From Erysipelothrix anatis (GTDB taxonomy: Bacteria > Bacillota_I > Bacilli_A > Erysipelotrichales > Erysipelotrichaceae): a stretch of 64,000 nucleotides of DNA. The stretch covers positions 136,058 through 200,057 of the forward strand of contig NZ_WTSX01000003.1 in assembly GCF_009828745.1 (NCBI RefSeq), in the 5' to 3' direction. Below the pieces are notes generated by a model. That model ran no database searches, had not been told where the DNA came from, and was given only the letters and a program-made list of their open reading frames with translations. Shown here piece after piece: positions 9,062-17,791 of the stretch. Within the stretch, counting starts at the first letter, position 1; the number at the start of each line of letters is the position of its first letter. Position numbers and translations under genes: made by a program.

Positions 9062-9135
9062 GCGGGTGTAGTTTAATGGTAAAACTCCAGCCTTCCAAGC
9101 TGGCTACGGGAGTTCGATTCTCCTCACCCGCTCCA
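9062..9135 (+). tRNA. tRNA-Gly (TCC), copy 1
   Basis: 74 nt with CCA. The anticodon loop CTTCCAA gives TCC. It is identical to the copies at 9342 and 9881. Confidence 0.97.
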
Positions 9136-9146
9136 ATATAAAATCA

Positions 9147-9171
9147 ACACATCGATAAGATGTTTTTTTTT
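9147..9171 (+). terminator. Terminator of tRNA unit 1
   Basis: ACATC (9149-9153), loop GATAA, GATGT, then a long T run. Confidence 0.7.
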
Positions 9172-9221
9172 GCTTAAATCGATCTCAAATGTAAAAAAAT
9201 AACAGAATTTCGAAATAGTTA

Positions 9222-9250
9222 TTTACTCTGAATTCAATTAGAAGTATAAT
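9222..9250 (+). promoter_or_regulatory. Promoter of tRNA unit 2
   Basis: TTTACT (9222-9227), a 17-bp spacer and a perfect TATAAT (9245-9250), 15 bp before tRNA-Val. Confidence 0.75.
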
Positions 9251-9264
9251 AACTATACGCAAAC

Positions 9265-9340
9265 GGAGGATTAGCTCAGTTGGGAGAGCATCTGCCTTAC
9301 AAGCAGAGGGTCAGCGGTTCGAGCCCGTTATCCTCCACCA
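9265..9340 (+). tRNA. tRNA-Val (TAC), copy 2
   Basis: Identical in sequence to copy 1. It is the first gene of unit 2. Confidence 0.97.
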
Positions 9341-9341
9341 T

Positions 9342-9415
9342 GCGGGTGTAGTTTAATGGTAAAACTCCAGCCTTCCAAGCTGGCTACGGGAGTTCGATTC
9401 TCCTCACCCGCTCCA
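9342..9415 (+). tRNA. tRNA-Gly (TCC), copy 2
   Basis: Identical to copy 1. It follows tRNA-Val directly, so the Thr, Tyr and Lys genes are absent from this unit. Confidence 0.97.
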
Positions 9416-9425
9416 ATATGAAAAC

Positions 9426-9450
9426 AAAACCACGTAAACGTGGTTTTTAT
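9426..9450 (+). terminator. Terminator of tRNA unit 2
   Basis: AAAACCACGT, two bases, ACGTGGTTTTTA. Confidence 0.85.
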
Positions 9451-9588
9451 TTTGATTATCATCGATGTTTTACATGACTTTGCCATCAATTTCTATATGT
9501 AATACTGACGCATTAATACTTTTCACTCACTGTAAAAACAACACTTGATTGTATTGTCCCGCTTTTATACTTTTTTTATCTTTTAGGC

Positions 9589-9617
9589 TTTACATGTGTA
9601 CTGATTCGGTGTATTAT
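9589..9617 (+). promoter_or_regulatory. Promoter of tRNA unit 3
   Basis: TTTACA (9589-9594), a 17-bp spacer and TATTAT (9612-9617), just upstream of tRNA-Val copy 3. Confidence 0.7.
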
Positions 9618-9630
9618 AGGTAAGCGTTAC

Positions 9631-9706
9631 GGAGGATTAGCTCAGTTGGGAGAGCATCTGCCTTACAAGCAGAGGGTCAGCGGTTCGAGCCCGTTATCCT
9701 CCACCA
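9631..9706 (+). tRNA. tRNA-Val (TAC), copy 3
   Basis: Identical to copies 1 and 2. It is the first gene of unit 3. Confidence 0.97.
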
Positions 9707-9707
9707 T

Positions 9708-9783
9708 GCCGACTTAGCTCAATTGGTAGAGCAACTGATTTGTAATCAGTAGGTTGGGGGTTCAAGTCCTCTAGTCGGCACCA
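9708..9783 (+). tRNA. tRNA-Thr (TGT), copy 2
   Basis: Identical to the copy at 8780, with the same one-base spacing from tRNA-Val. Confidence 0.97.
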
Positions 9784-9787
9784 TGTT

Positions 9788-9863
9788 GTCCCGTTAGCTC
9801 AGTCGGTAGAGCAACTGACTTTTAATCAGTGGGTCGTAGGTTCGAATCCTACACGGGACACCA
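9788..9863 (+). tRNA. tRNA-Lys (TTT), copy 2
   Basis: Identical to the copy at 8963. tRNA-Tyr, which precedes it in unit 1, is missing here. Confidence 0.97.
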
Positions 9864-9880
9864 TTTCATATTATAAAAAT

Positions 9881-9954
9881 GCGGGTGTAGTTTAATGGTA
9901 AAACTCCAGCCTTCCAAGCTGGCTACGGGAGTTCGATTCTCCTCACCCGCTCCA
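9881..9954 (+). tRNA. tRNA-Gly (TCC), copy 3
   Basis: Identical to copies 1 and 2. It is the last gene of unit 3. Confidence 0.97.
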
Positions 9955-9968
9955 ATATAAATATCGAT

Positions 9969-10009
9969 AAACGTCTTAAAGAGATTGCATATTCTTGAGA
10001 CGTTTTTTT
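9969..10009 (+). terminator. Terminator of tRNA unit 3
   Basis: AAACGTCT (9969-9976) pairs with AGACGTTT, followed by a T run; a short inner stem GA/TC sits near the loop. Confidence 0.75.
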
Positions 10010-10056
10010 ATTGTTATAGGATATTCAATTGTTAGTATCACTACTAAAATCTTAAT

Positions 10057-10100
10057 AAAAAAAGACAGCCACTGAATGACGAATGCATTCGGTGTCTGCC
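10057..10100 (-). terminator. Terminator of the HAD phosphatase gene
   Basis: On the minus strand a 15-bp stem (10064-10078 with 10086-10100, one mismatch and two G-U pairs) is followed by seven T. Confidence 0.75.
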
Positions 10101-10107
10101 TTTCAAT

Positions 10108-10908
10108 CTATTGTTGAGCCACTAAAATAGCTTCAATAAAATCGAGTATCGCTTCTGAGTTATTGTCTTTTTCTAATACCACATCTGAGATATCTTTTAC
10201 TCCTGGTCTTGCATTACCAACCGCGACACCTATTCCTGCTTTTTTAAGCATTTCGATATCATTATCGTTATCTCCAAATGCAAGAATTTCTGAATCTTTA
10301 ACATTCAATATTTTTTGGATTTTTTCTATCCCTTTAGCTTTGTGAACTCCAGGTTGGATCAAATCTATTGCAGTGTTTCCGCTCGTGACTGGCGTGATAC
10401 CATCCCCCAAGACACGATGAAAATCTTCAAGTATTACCTCTAAATCTTGAGGCTCCACAATAAGTGCAAATTTGAGAATATCATCCGCAACATTTTCCAG
10501 TGAGTCAACCCACTGAATTCGATGATTATAGTTAATAGCAAGGTCATAGAACGCTTGTGTTTGTTCTTTCGTTAGATATGCAGACTGTTTACCACATACC
10601 AAAATATTTACACCTTCGTATCCCCCAACGATATCGAACACTTTATGTACGGTATTCCATGGTATCACTTCATGATCAACGTCTTGGTAATGGTGAATCA
10701 CGTTAGCACCATTATCCGACACAAAGGACATTTCTTTATGGCGGTGAAAGAATGAACGAAGTTGGTAGTATTGATTCCCACTTGCTACTACGAATTCGAC
10801 ATTTTGTGTTTTCATCATATCAAATAATAAATCAAAGCGTTGTCGATTGTATTCTTTCACATCACTTAAAAAAGTTCCATCCATATCAACAGCAATCAAT
10901 TTTATCAT
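10108..10908 (-). CDS. Cof-type HAD-IIB family hydrolase
   Basis: 266 aa. HAD motif I is DMDGTFL (Asp8, Asp10), a motif II serine lies in VVASGNQ, and the motif III/IV region is GDNDNDIEML with the following lysine-rich helix. A C2-type cap occupies about residues 85-190. Cof-type HADs dephosphorylate small phosphorylated sugars or cofactors such as FMN and PLP; the substrate is not predictable. A similar but distinct HAD gene is at 42901-43755. GGGTGA precedes the ATG. Confidence 0.9.
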   Translation of the reverse strand: MIKLIAVDMDGTFLSDVKEYNRQRFDLLFDMMKTQNVEFVVASGNQYYQLRSFFHRHKEMSFVSDNGANVIHHYQDVDHEVIPWNTVHKVFDIVGGYEGVNILVCGKQSAYLTKEQTQAFYDLAINYNHRIQWVDSLENVADDILKFALIVEPQDLEVILEDFHRVLGDGITPVTSGNTAIDLIQPGVHKAKGIEKIQKILNVKDSEILAFGDNDNDIEMLKKAGIGVAVGNARPGVKDISDVVLEKDNNSEAILDFIEAILVAQQ

Positions 10909-11241
10909 ATTTTAGTCACCCTTCTTATGATCAAACTCAGTGTTCTGTAACCCAAATCTTCGAGGCACCATCTTTTTCTTTGACTTTCTCAAAGATGTGG
11001 CGCAACAATCACCCGTCCAGTTCTCATGAGTTTCCAATCTACTGATTACATTTATTATACAGACCTCAAGTATTGTTGAACAGTTAGAAGAAACTCTATG
11101 GTTTTTTTCACACGAACTTTAGATTCAAAAGCACACCCTAAAGTTACCCACTATCTAAAAACATCTCTTACAAATAGGGATAGTGGAAAATCCCTTTCTT
11201 GTTATTACAGCAGAAAGCCACCTTCAGAAGAAGGCAGCTTT
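10909..11241 (-). promoter_or_regulatory. Long leader/intergenic region upstream of the HAD gene
   Basis: On the minus strand a TATAAT box (about 11055-11060) lies about 150 nt before the HAD start codon, so the transcript would carry a long leader. In that leader a GCGCCACATCTTT-like arm near 11000 can pair imperfectly with AAAGATGGTGCC near 10970. Farther up, CCACTATC (11148-11155) and GATAGTGG (11179-11186) form another inverted repeat. No known riboswitch consensus is recognised. Confidence 0.3.
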
Positions 11242-11243
11242 CT
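11212..11243 (-). terminator. Hairpin at the typA stop codon
   Basis: A 14-bp imperfect stem (11212-11225 with 11230-11243). The TAG stop of typA lies at its base. The T tract after it is weak. Confidence 0.55.
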
Positions 11244-13026
11244 ATTGTTTTAAATGCTTCTTACGTAACCGAATATTCAAAGGCGTCACTTCAACAAGTT
11301 CATCATCATTAATATAATCTAGAGCATACTCTAAAGTAAGTGCGATGGGCTCTTCAAGTTTCAATGCATCTTCTTTACCACCGCGTCCATTACCACGGTA
11401 ACTATTCAATCGTTTATTACGAATTACGTTGACCCACATATCGTTTTCTTTGTTCGTAACCCCCACTATCATTCCCGGATAGACTTCGGTTTGGGCTCCG
11501 ATAAAAAAACTTCCTCGGTCTTGAATATGAAACATAGGAAAAGACATCGAATTACCTGCAGCATTGGAAATTAGTGAACCTCGTTTGGGAACCTTCATCG
11601 TACCAGCTTGCACATCATACTTATAATGCTGACGCATCATGATCGCATTACCACGCGTCATATTAATAAGATCTGTTCTAAATCCTAAAATGAGACGTGC
11701 AGGGATGTACCAGTATTGTCGAACCGTATCATTGTGTTGTTCGACATCATATAGGTTTCCGTGACGCAAGCTCATTTGTTCAATAATTTTTCCACTATAC
11801 TTCTCTGGAGTCTCGATAATCACCCGATCAATTGGTTCATACGTTACACCGCTACGTTCTTCAAGAATTACGTGTGGTTTTCCAATAGAAAGTTCATACC
11901 CTTCACGGCGCATTGTTTCAATCAAAATCGAGAGATGTAACTCTCCTCGACCCGAAACAGTGAAGTAATCTGACGATGACCCTGGCTCTACTTTAAGACC
12001 CACATTAACCTCCAATTCGCGATTGAGTCGCTCTTTAATATTCCGACTGGTGATTAACTTACCTTCTTTTCCTTGTAACGGCGAGGTATTCACATAAAAG
12101 TTCATGGACAGTGTGGGTTGTTCTACCATGATTGCTTCCATAGGCAATGGCGACTCAAGAGAACAGAGTGTATCTCCAACAGTGATGTTCGATATTCCAG
12201 ATATTACAACGATATCTCCGCTATTGGCCTTCGCCACCTCTCTATGTGTTATACCATTATATACGAACATTTTTTTGATTCGTGCATGAGAAAGCTTTCC
12301 AGAGTTATCAATGACACTGAGAGCTTGCCCTTGTTCTAAAACACCTTGGTGGATCCGCCCAATCCCTAGACGTCCTAAATATGCATCATAGCCTAGTGTT
12401 GATACTTGCATCTGTAGTGGTAGATTATCTTTATTCGAGTAAATTTCTGTATGTTCCAGGATTGTATCAAAGAGTACATCCATCGAGGCATCCCGTACGT
12501 CTTGATGACGACTTACCTTGAAATCTCGGGTTATGCCATAAAGTATCGGAAAGAATAACTGTGATTCATCTGCATCAAGTTCCAGGAACAAATCATATAT
12601 TTCTTCAAGGACCGCATCTGGACGGCTTTCAGTCTTGTCCATCTTATTAATCAGTACGATTGGTTTAAGATTTTGTTCCAATGCTTTACGCAGTACGAAT
12701 CGTGTTTGAGGCATTGGCCCTTCAACAGAGTCTACTAACAAAATCACGGTATCCACTGTCTTAATAATGCGCTCCACTTCTCCTGCAAAATCTGCGTGAC
12801 CTGGTGTATCAACTATATTAATTTTCGTATCTTTATACATAACCGAACAGTTTTTGGAGTAGATTGTAATCCCGCGTTCTTTTTCGAGATCATTACTATC
12901 CATCACACGCTCTACTGACTTTTGCGCATGATTGAAAACACCTGACGCGGATAAGATTCCGTCAACAAGTGTACTCTTACCAGCATCGACATGGGCGATA
13001 ATGGCAATATTTATTATTTTTTTCAT
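11242..13026 (-). CDS. typA: Translational GTPase TypA/BipA
   Basis: 594 aa, close to the usual family length. The P-loop is AHVDAGKS (11-18), switch I has ERGITI, G3 is DTPGHADF and G4 is NKMD. After the GTPase domain come the domain II beta-barrel, the EF-G-like domains, and the BipA-specific C-terminal domain (FRTDLINMTRGNAIM region). TypA is a ribosome-associated GTPase that assists 50S assembly and stress or low-temperature growth. The ribosome site is weak (GAAGAAAATAAATA). It is monocistronic. Confidence 0.95.
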   Translation of the reverse strand: MKKIINIAIIAHVDAGKSTLVDGILSASGVFNHAQKSVERVMDSNDLEKERGITIYSKNCSVMYKDTKINIVDTPGHADFAGEVERIIKTVDTVILLVDSVEGPMPQTRFVLRKALEQNLKPIVLINKMDKTESRPDAVLEEIYDLFLELDADESQLFFPILYGITRDFKVSRHQDVRDASMDVLFDTILEHTEIYSNKDNLPLQMQVSTLGYDAYLGRLGIGRIHQGVLEQGQALSVIDNSGKLSHARIKKMFVYNGITHREVAKANSGDIVVISGISNITVGDTLCSLESPLPMEAIMVEQPTLSMNFYVNTSPLQGKEGKLITSRNIKERLNRELEVNVGLKVEPGSSSDYFTVSGRGELHLSILIETMRREGYELSIGKPHVILEERSGVTYEPIDRVIIETPEKYSGKIIEQMSLRHGNLYDVEQHNDTVRQYWYIPARLILGFRTDLINMTRGNAIMMRQHYKYDVQAGTMKVPKRGSLISNAAGNSMSFPMFHIQDRGSFFIGAQTEVYPGMIVGVTNKENDMWVNVIRNKRLNSYRGNGRGGKEDALKLEEPIALTLEYALDYINDDELVEVTPLNIRLRKKHLKQ

Positions 13027-13298
13027 TATTTATTTTCTTCGCTTCCTATTTATCTTTTCATTATGGTACAGGAAGGCACACTAAAAAGAGCTGTTTTTTT
13101 GTATAATCTTTTAGTACCTTCAATACACTCTATTTATTTGGATAATATAGGTATTGGAGGCGTCATGACTAGAATTTGTTCGTTAGTTGACATGATATAA
13201 CCTCGCTTTCGCACATTATATCATAGTTTAGAAAAAAAATGAAAAGTAGCAAATTATGATTGACCTGTGATATAGTATACGACGTTAGGAGATTAATT

Positions 13299-13370
13299 AT
13301 GATTTTTACATCTATAATTAAAAAAATAGCTCCCCTACCCGATTTTGATGTTTTTACTCAAGGTATCTAA
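13299..13370 (+). CDS. Possible 23-aa leader peptide of the MFS gene
   Basis: ATG preceded by TTAGGAG at a good distance. It encodes a 23-residue peptide starting MIFTSIIKK and ending before the ribosome site of the following transporter (gap about 20 bp). Short translated ORFs ahead of drug-efflux genes can mediate attenuation, which makes this arrangement plausible as a leader. No alternative stem-loops were worked out, so this is inference. Confidence 0.35.
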   Translation: MIFTSIIKKIAPLPDFDVFTQGI

Positions 13371-13389
13371 TCGTTAGGAGGATTATTTT

Positions 13390-14577
13390 TTGATTAAAAA
13401 CATCGAATTTAGAAAACCAAGTTTTATACTTATAATTATTTTATTGGGCTTTCCTCAACTTCATGAGGCAATGTTTGCCCCTTCATTACAAACTATTGCA
13501 CTTAATTTTGACATTTCTATCGCTAGTGCTCAATCAACCCTGAGCATTTATTTTGTAGCGTTTGCGATTGGTGTCTTATTTTGGGGCTTTTTCTCAGATA
13601 AGTTTGGCCGTCGTCCCGCATTACTATGGGGATTTGTTATATACTGCCTGGGAACGGTCGTAATGCTTACGAGTTCATCGTTCAATTTTTTCCTAGTAGG
13701 GCGCTTTGTTGTCGCATTCGGTTTAGCAACCGGTTCAGTCACGACACAAACTATATTAAGAGAGAGTTTTGACACACAAATTCGGAGCAAACTGTTTTCA
13801 CAAGTATCCATCGCACTCGCAATTGTTCCAGGAATTGGGCCCTTGCTCGGAGGTTATCTGATTGAGTCATACAGTTTACGATTACTCTTAGTAGTATTCT
13901 TAGTCTGTGGACTTAGTATTGTAGCTTTAACGTATTTACGTCTTCCCGAGACAAACGTCGTCGCAACGACACGCAATGCCAATTTTTTTGATGTCCTTAT
14001 GCGAATGTTACGTTCGAAACGAGTATGGATGTATGGTTTTTTCATTGCATCCATGAACGTGATTATGTCTATTTACTATCTTGAGGCACCTTTATTATTC
14101 CCAAAATGGTTTGGAATATCGCTTGCAACAACAGGTAGTCTCGGTATTAGTCTTGCGATTGCAACGATTCTTGGTGCAACAATTGCACAATTACTTCTTA
14201 GAAATCATGCACCCAAACAAGTGCTTCAATTTGGAAACTATGTACTCATATTAGGAGCTATTTTAATGTTTTTCTTTGGATATACCGCAACGAACACACT
14301 CTTATCACTGATATTGTATATGGGAGGAATGTTCTTTGTTCGTGTCGGAACTGCCATTTCCTTATCAAACGCCATAAGTTTAGCACTGGAGGATTTTCAA
14401 GATGTTTATGGTACCGCCGGGTCCATTCTTAGTCTCGGATATTATCTCGCAATAAGTGTGTTGTTACACATTATGTCTGTAATCCACAATGGCTCATTAT
14501 TAGTCATGCCGTTTTACTTTATCATTTTAGCACTCTTAATGATCGCTATGACTGCTATGTCCGCACGTAACGACTAA
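13390..14577 (+). CDS. MFS drug efflux transporter (Bcr/CflA type)
   Basis: 395 aa with a TTG start eight bases after AGGAGG; no in-frame ATG fits the ribosome site. About 12 hydrophobic segments are visible. The MFS motif A-like sequence GFFSDKFGRRPALLWG lies after TM2, and the motif C-like antiporter sequence AIVPGIGPLLGGYLI lies in TM5. This is the DHA1/Bcr-CflA pattern of proton-driven multidrug exporters; the substrate is unknown. A short ORF with its own ribosome site precedes it, and a bidirectional terminator follows. Confidence 0.88.
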   Translation: MIKNIEFRKPSFILIIILLGFPQLHEAMFAPSLQTIALNFDISIASAQSTLSIYFVAFAIGVLFWGFFSDKFGRRPALLWGFVIYCLGTVVMLTSSSFNFFLVGRFVVAFGLATGSVTTQTILRESFDTQIRSKLFSQVSIALAIVPGIGPLLGGYLIESYSLRLLLVVFLVCGLSIVALTYLRLPETNVVATTRNANFFDVLMRMLRSKRVWMYGFFIASMNVIMSIYYLEAPLLFPKWFGISLATTGSLGISLAIATILGATIAQLLLRNHAPKQVLQFGNYVLILGAILMFFFGYTATNTLLSLILYMGGMFFVRVGTAISLSNAISLALEDFQDVYGTAGSILSLGYYLAISVLLHIMSVIHNGSLLVMPFYFIILALLMIAMTAMSARND

Positions 14578-14602
14578 AAAAACTCTGCTATGCAGAGTTT
14601 TT
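14576..14602. terminator. Bidirectional terminator, MFS gene and acyltransferase gene
   Basis: AAAAACTCTGC (14578-14588), loop TAT, GCAGAGTTTTT (14592-14602). The TAG stop of the minus-strand gene overlaps the loop (14588-14590). Confidence 0.85.
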
Positions 14603-15778
14603 CTTTTTATATGTTCTATATCTTCGATTAATTTGAATAAAACACCAACTTGTTAGGTGCGTCAACACAAGCGTAACGAGCATCAGTAGTAACGCTCCTA
14701 ATAGCGTTGTCTGCGGTTTAATTGTCTCTAACACACCATATATGATGAGCGGATGAATTAAGTAGTAATATTTATAGTATTCACGTATCGACTCCTTGAA
14801 CGGCATCCTAATTGTAAATGGCAACTGTATCGCAGTTGTAAACATATAGAAAACGGTCGGAATCGTCATGAACATCAAGTTACTATCCATACGATCTACT
14901 TTTTGAAGCAACATCACTTCAACTAAGAACAATAGAAAACTAACTACAAGTTTGGTCAATGATGCTTTTGCAAACACGATGTTCTTTGCTTCTATCGCAT
15001 ATCCCATAGCGACAAAGAAGGTTCCAAAGAATAAGAAGTTACGTGTTGTAATGAAAATATTGTAGTAATATGTGTTTAAAATTGTTTGGATTGCATTTGG
15101 TAGCAGCCCAAAATAGGTCTCGGTAGCTCCCAACGCAAATAGAAGAAACGACACAACCAGTAAAGAACTCAGTTTGAAGCGTTTTAACCACGCATTCGTG
15201 AATAATAGTGCAACAATTAAGGCGGGGTAATACCAAAGATGATAATATGTACCGGAATAGAGAAGCCCGACAATAAGGCCCACTGGGTACAACATCGGCG
15301 AAAGACCCATTTCTTTAATATATTGGAGACCAAACGGCAAATAAATCAGGCACCAAATTAAATATGATGGAATCAATCCTTTAATATAGCGTTTGAAGTA
15401 TGATGGGTTTTGCTTTTGTTTTTTCGCTACAAAATATCCTGACGTTATGAAAAAGAACGGTACGAACAACCGCGAAATCATATTATTAAACAATAAGTCA
15501 AGCGGATATGAAATATCTCTGAATGGTCTCAAGTGTAAGATAACAATTAACACCGCACCAAAATACCGCAGAAAATCTAAGTTCTCAAACTTGGGCTTCT
15601 CTGCACAATCATTGTGTGTATCATATTGATCAATTGCATGAAAAAAGAGTCCAATTGAAATGGCAATTGGAATGAGATACGTCAAACTATTTTCATAGCC
15701 AGTCAACACTTCATAATTTCTGAGCAAGACTGCAAGAATAAATACTACTACACTGATAACCGTCGCTTTTTTAGTCAT
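14588..15778 (-). CDS. Acyltransferase family 3 membrane protein (OafA/WecH-like)
   Basis: 396 aa with about ten hydrophobic segments. The family start motif is visible: LDFLRYFGAVLIVILHLRPF (about 67-86) with the conserved histidine after the first acyltransferase helix. FFITSGYFV is the second family motif. Such enzymes O-acetylate cell-surface glycopolymers, glycans or lipids in the membrane. It is not in an operon with glycan genes here, so the acceptor is unknown. The upstream ribosome site is weak (GAAAGTG). Confidence 0.82.
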   Translation of the reverse strand: MTKKATVISVVVFILAVLLRNYEVLTGYENSLTYLIPIAISIGLFFHAIDQYDTHNDCAEKPKFENLDFLRYFGAVLIVILHLRPFRDISYPLDLLFNNMISRLFVPFFFITSGYFVAKKQKQNPSYFKRYIKGLIPSYLIWCLIYLPFGLQYIKEMGLSPMLYPVGLIVGLLYSGTYYHLWYYPALIVALLFTNAWLKRFKLSSLLVVSFLLFALGATETYFGLLPNAIQTILNTYYYNIFITTRNFLFFGTFFVAMGYAIEAKNIVFAKASLTKLVVSFLLFLVEVMLLQKVDRMDSNLMFMTIPTVFYMFTTAIQLPFTIRMPFKESIREYYKYYYLIHPLIIYGVLETIKPQTTLLGALLLMLVTLVLTHLTSWCFIQINRRYRTYKKKNSA

Positions 15779-15860
15779 TATAATTCACTTTCTCTTATTT
15801 CTATTATACATGAAATTACTTCTCGTTTATCAACCTTACAGAAATGTACTAAAAAGAGGC

Positions 15861-16664
15861 TTACGCCTCTATCTCGTGATCCAACCAGGATGCTATTCGT
15901 GCAACAATCGCTGTTGCCTCGCGAATTCTCAGTAAATCATGTTCTTTATCAGGCAGTACTTCGAGCGTTTTATCACTACTTCCAATAGCATCAAAGAATT
16001 TTTTACTTCCTTGCCATGGTAAGATTGGATCGTTTTCACCATGCAGTATCAGCACCGGATGAGTGTACATACTTGTATGTTCCCAAATAAACTCTTGAGC
16101 TTCAACTAATGATTCTACAATAAACGTTCTACTTGCTCGTTTCAGTACATACGGCGAATCCATCGCCACCAATTGTTTGATACCTGCATCACCTGATGTT
16201 CCCATAAGTTCTAAGAACTCATGAATCGAAATTGAAGATTCTGTAATCTCACGAAATTGTGGTTGCGGCAATAGTCCAGGACCTAATAATATTTGCCCCG
16301 ATATTGCATAAGGATACATGATTCCATAGACTGCAGTAATCATACCTCCCAGACTAAATCCCATTGTGTAAACCGGAAGACTTGAGTCACGATCTTGAAC
16401 CCATGTTACACATACATTCAAGTCATCCGCAAAGTCTTGAAAATGCTTCAGTTCGCCAAGAGGGGCTGTCGTTCTGCCGTGACCACGGACGTCATATTTA
16501 AAGACATTGTATCCATGAGCGTTGAACATTGGTGCTAACCGTGAATAGTGAGCACTGTATTCCACAAATCCATGGCTAAATACAATTGTTGCTTTCGCAT
16601 TTTCTACTTCATGATATTGGTAGTAGATATCATAATTATCATATGTTTTTAGTGTGCCATCCAT
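15861..16664 (-). CDS. Alpha/beta hydrolase, monoacylglycerol-lipase-like (serine aminopeptidase S33 fold)
   Basis: 267 aa with no signal peptide. The oxyanion region is SHGF, followed by DVRGHGRT. The nucleophile elbow is GFSLGG, the acid lies in HGENDPILPW, and the terminal histidine is in PDKEHDLLR. This order matches the Hydrolase_4 / lysophospholipase family that cleaves monoacylglycerols or lysophospholipids in the cytosol. GAGG lies about nine bases before the ATG. It appears to be a single-gene unit. Confidence 0.85.
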   Translation of the reverse strand: MDGTLKTYDNYDIYYQYHEVENAKATIVFSHGFVEYSAHYSRLAPMFNAHGYNVFKYDVRGHGRTTAPLGELKHFQDFADDLNVCVTWVQDRDSSLPVYTMGFSLGGMITAVYGIMYPYAISGQILLGPGLLPQPQFREITESSISIHEFLELMGTSGDAGIKQLVAMDSPYVLKRASRTFIVESLVEAQEFIWEHTSMYTHPVLILHGENDPILPWQGSKKFFDAIGSSDKTLEVLPDKEHDLLRIREATAIVARIASWLDHEIEA

Positions 16665-16735
16665 ACAAAAAAGACCTCATTTCTAACTTCTGTATCTTAT
16701 CATAATAATCCTTCATGCTCCACTGTAGCGCCATA

Positions 16736-16872
16736 AGAAAAGCAAGGATCCCCACCCTTGCTTTTCTCTGCTCTGCATGTCTGCAAGTGATTAAATATCA
16801 CTTACATCCCCGTCTTTCTAAATACCCCACCGTATTTAGAAGACTTATTAACACAAGGATTATGTCTTGTGT
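16736..16872. ncRNA. Cluster of four hairpins with C-rich loops, candidate small RNA
   Basis: Four perfect or near-perfect stems follow each other: 16736-16747/16756-16767, 16785-16791/16797-16803, 16817-16825/16832-16840 and 16851-16857/16866-16872. Read on the plus strand, two loops and one linker carry CCCC motifs (ATCCCCACCC, CATCCCCGTC, TACCCCACCG). UCCC-type loops are known in Gram-positive sRNAs that bind Shine-Dalgarno sequences. A CATAAT hexamer at 16701-16706 is a weak -10 candidate, and no good -35 is seen. It could instead be a 3' UTR structure of the minus-strand regulator. Strand is unresolved. Confidence 0.4.
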
Positions 16873-16998
16873 ACTTTTAATTTACCATATTTATGATGTT
16901 AATGTTATAATATTACCCCATTTTTAGTCCCATTAACCATATTTTTGTTCAAATTGTATAAAATTGATAGGTTTTACATGAAAAAAGATAGGGTTTCC

Positions 16999-17673
16999 CT
17001 ATCTCTCAGCAAGTCGAACACCAACGCCCCATACAGTTTGAATGTATTCAACACTTGGATCGATGCGACGCAATTTTTTACGAATACTGCTGATGTGTAC
17101 ATTCACGGTATTCTCATCCAAGTTTTCACTGTCGCCCCACACACTGGCATACAGTTGTTCCTTTGACACAGTACTATTTGGATTCGACAAGAGCAGCTTC
17201 ATAATTTCTGTTTCTTTCTTCGAAAAGTCTACGACTTCTCCACCCAACTCGAAACGATATTCGTTTGGGAAGAATCGGATATTTTTGAAACGTATTCCTC
17301 GATTTCCACTCAACTCATGATCCAATGAAAGCTGTTCTTCAATTCTTTTGATGAGAACTGGACTATCGATTGGATAAACATAATAATCATTAGCCCCCGC
17401 TAAAAGCATCCCCATTACCCGACTCGGATCTAACCCGTCAGTCAAAACAATTATAGGAACAGGACTCTCGTCTCGAACCATTTCCAAAATCTTTGCGCTT
17501 GGCAAATCAGGAAGACTCATATCGAGTAAAATCAAATCTGCAGTATGCGCTTCAAGAATATTGATTGCTTCATAGCCGCTGAATGCGTTAATCGTATGGT
17601 AGTGGTCTCGTAAAGTTTGTGATAATTCTACGCCTAACATACGATTGTCTTCGACAATAAGTATTGTTTTCAT
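16999..17673 (-). CDS. OmpR-family response regulator (orphan)
   Basis: 224 aa. Receiver domain about 1-115: acidic pair EDN near residue 7, phosphoacceptor in LLDMSLPD, conserved Thr/Lys region in VLTDG (the usual Lys is not obvious). The C-terminal winged helix is about 125-222 with EQLYASVWGDSENLDENTVNVHISSIRKKL split by the usual loop. AAAGGGGGA precedes the ATG. No histidine kinase gene is adjacent. It is divergent from lrgAB, which in other Bacillota is under two-component control; a regulatory link is inference. Confidence 0.88.
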   Translation of the reverse strand: MKTILIVEDNRMLGVELSQTLRDHYHTINAFSGYEAINILEAHTADLILLDMSLPDLPSAKILEMVRDESPVPIIVLTDGLDPSRVMGMLLAGANDYYVYPIDSPVLIKRIEEQLSLDHELSGNRGIRFKNIRFFPNEYRFELGGEVVDFSKKETEIMKLLLSNPNSTVSKEQLYASVWGDSENLDENTVNVHISSIRKKLRRIDPSVEYIQTVWGVGVRLAER

Positions 17674-17791
17674 GCTTTCCCCCTTTGCACTAGTATATCA
17701 CGTAAATTTAATTAAGTGATTATTAAGCTCCTATATTGGGGTTTTTGACGTTTATATGGTAAAATATCTACGTTTGTTGGAGGAAAAGTCT

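Noticed and set aside
8703..9954. Repeat array between 8.7 and 10 kb as a CRISPR or integron-like array
   Set aside because: The repeats are complete tRNA genes with CCA ends.
13165..13200. 11-codon ORF with TTGGAGG upstream of the MFS leader
   Set aside because: Too short to support as a gene; mentioned only as context of the possible leader.
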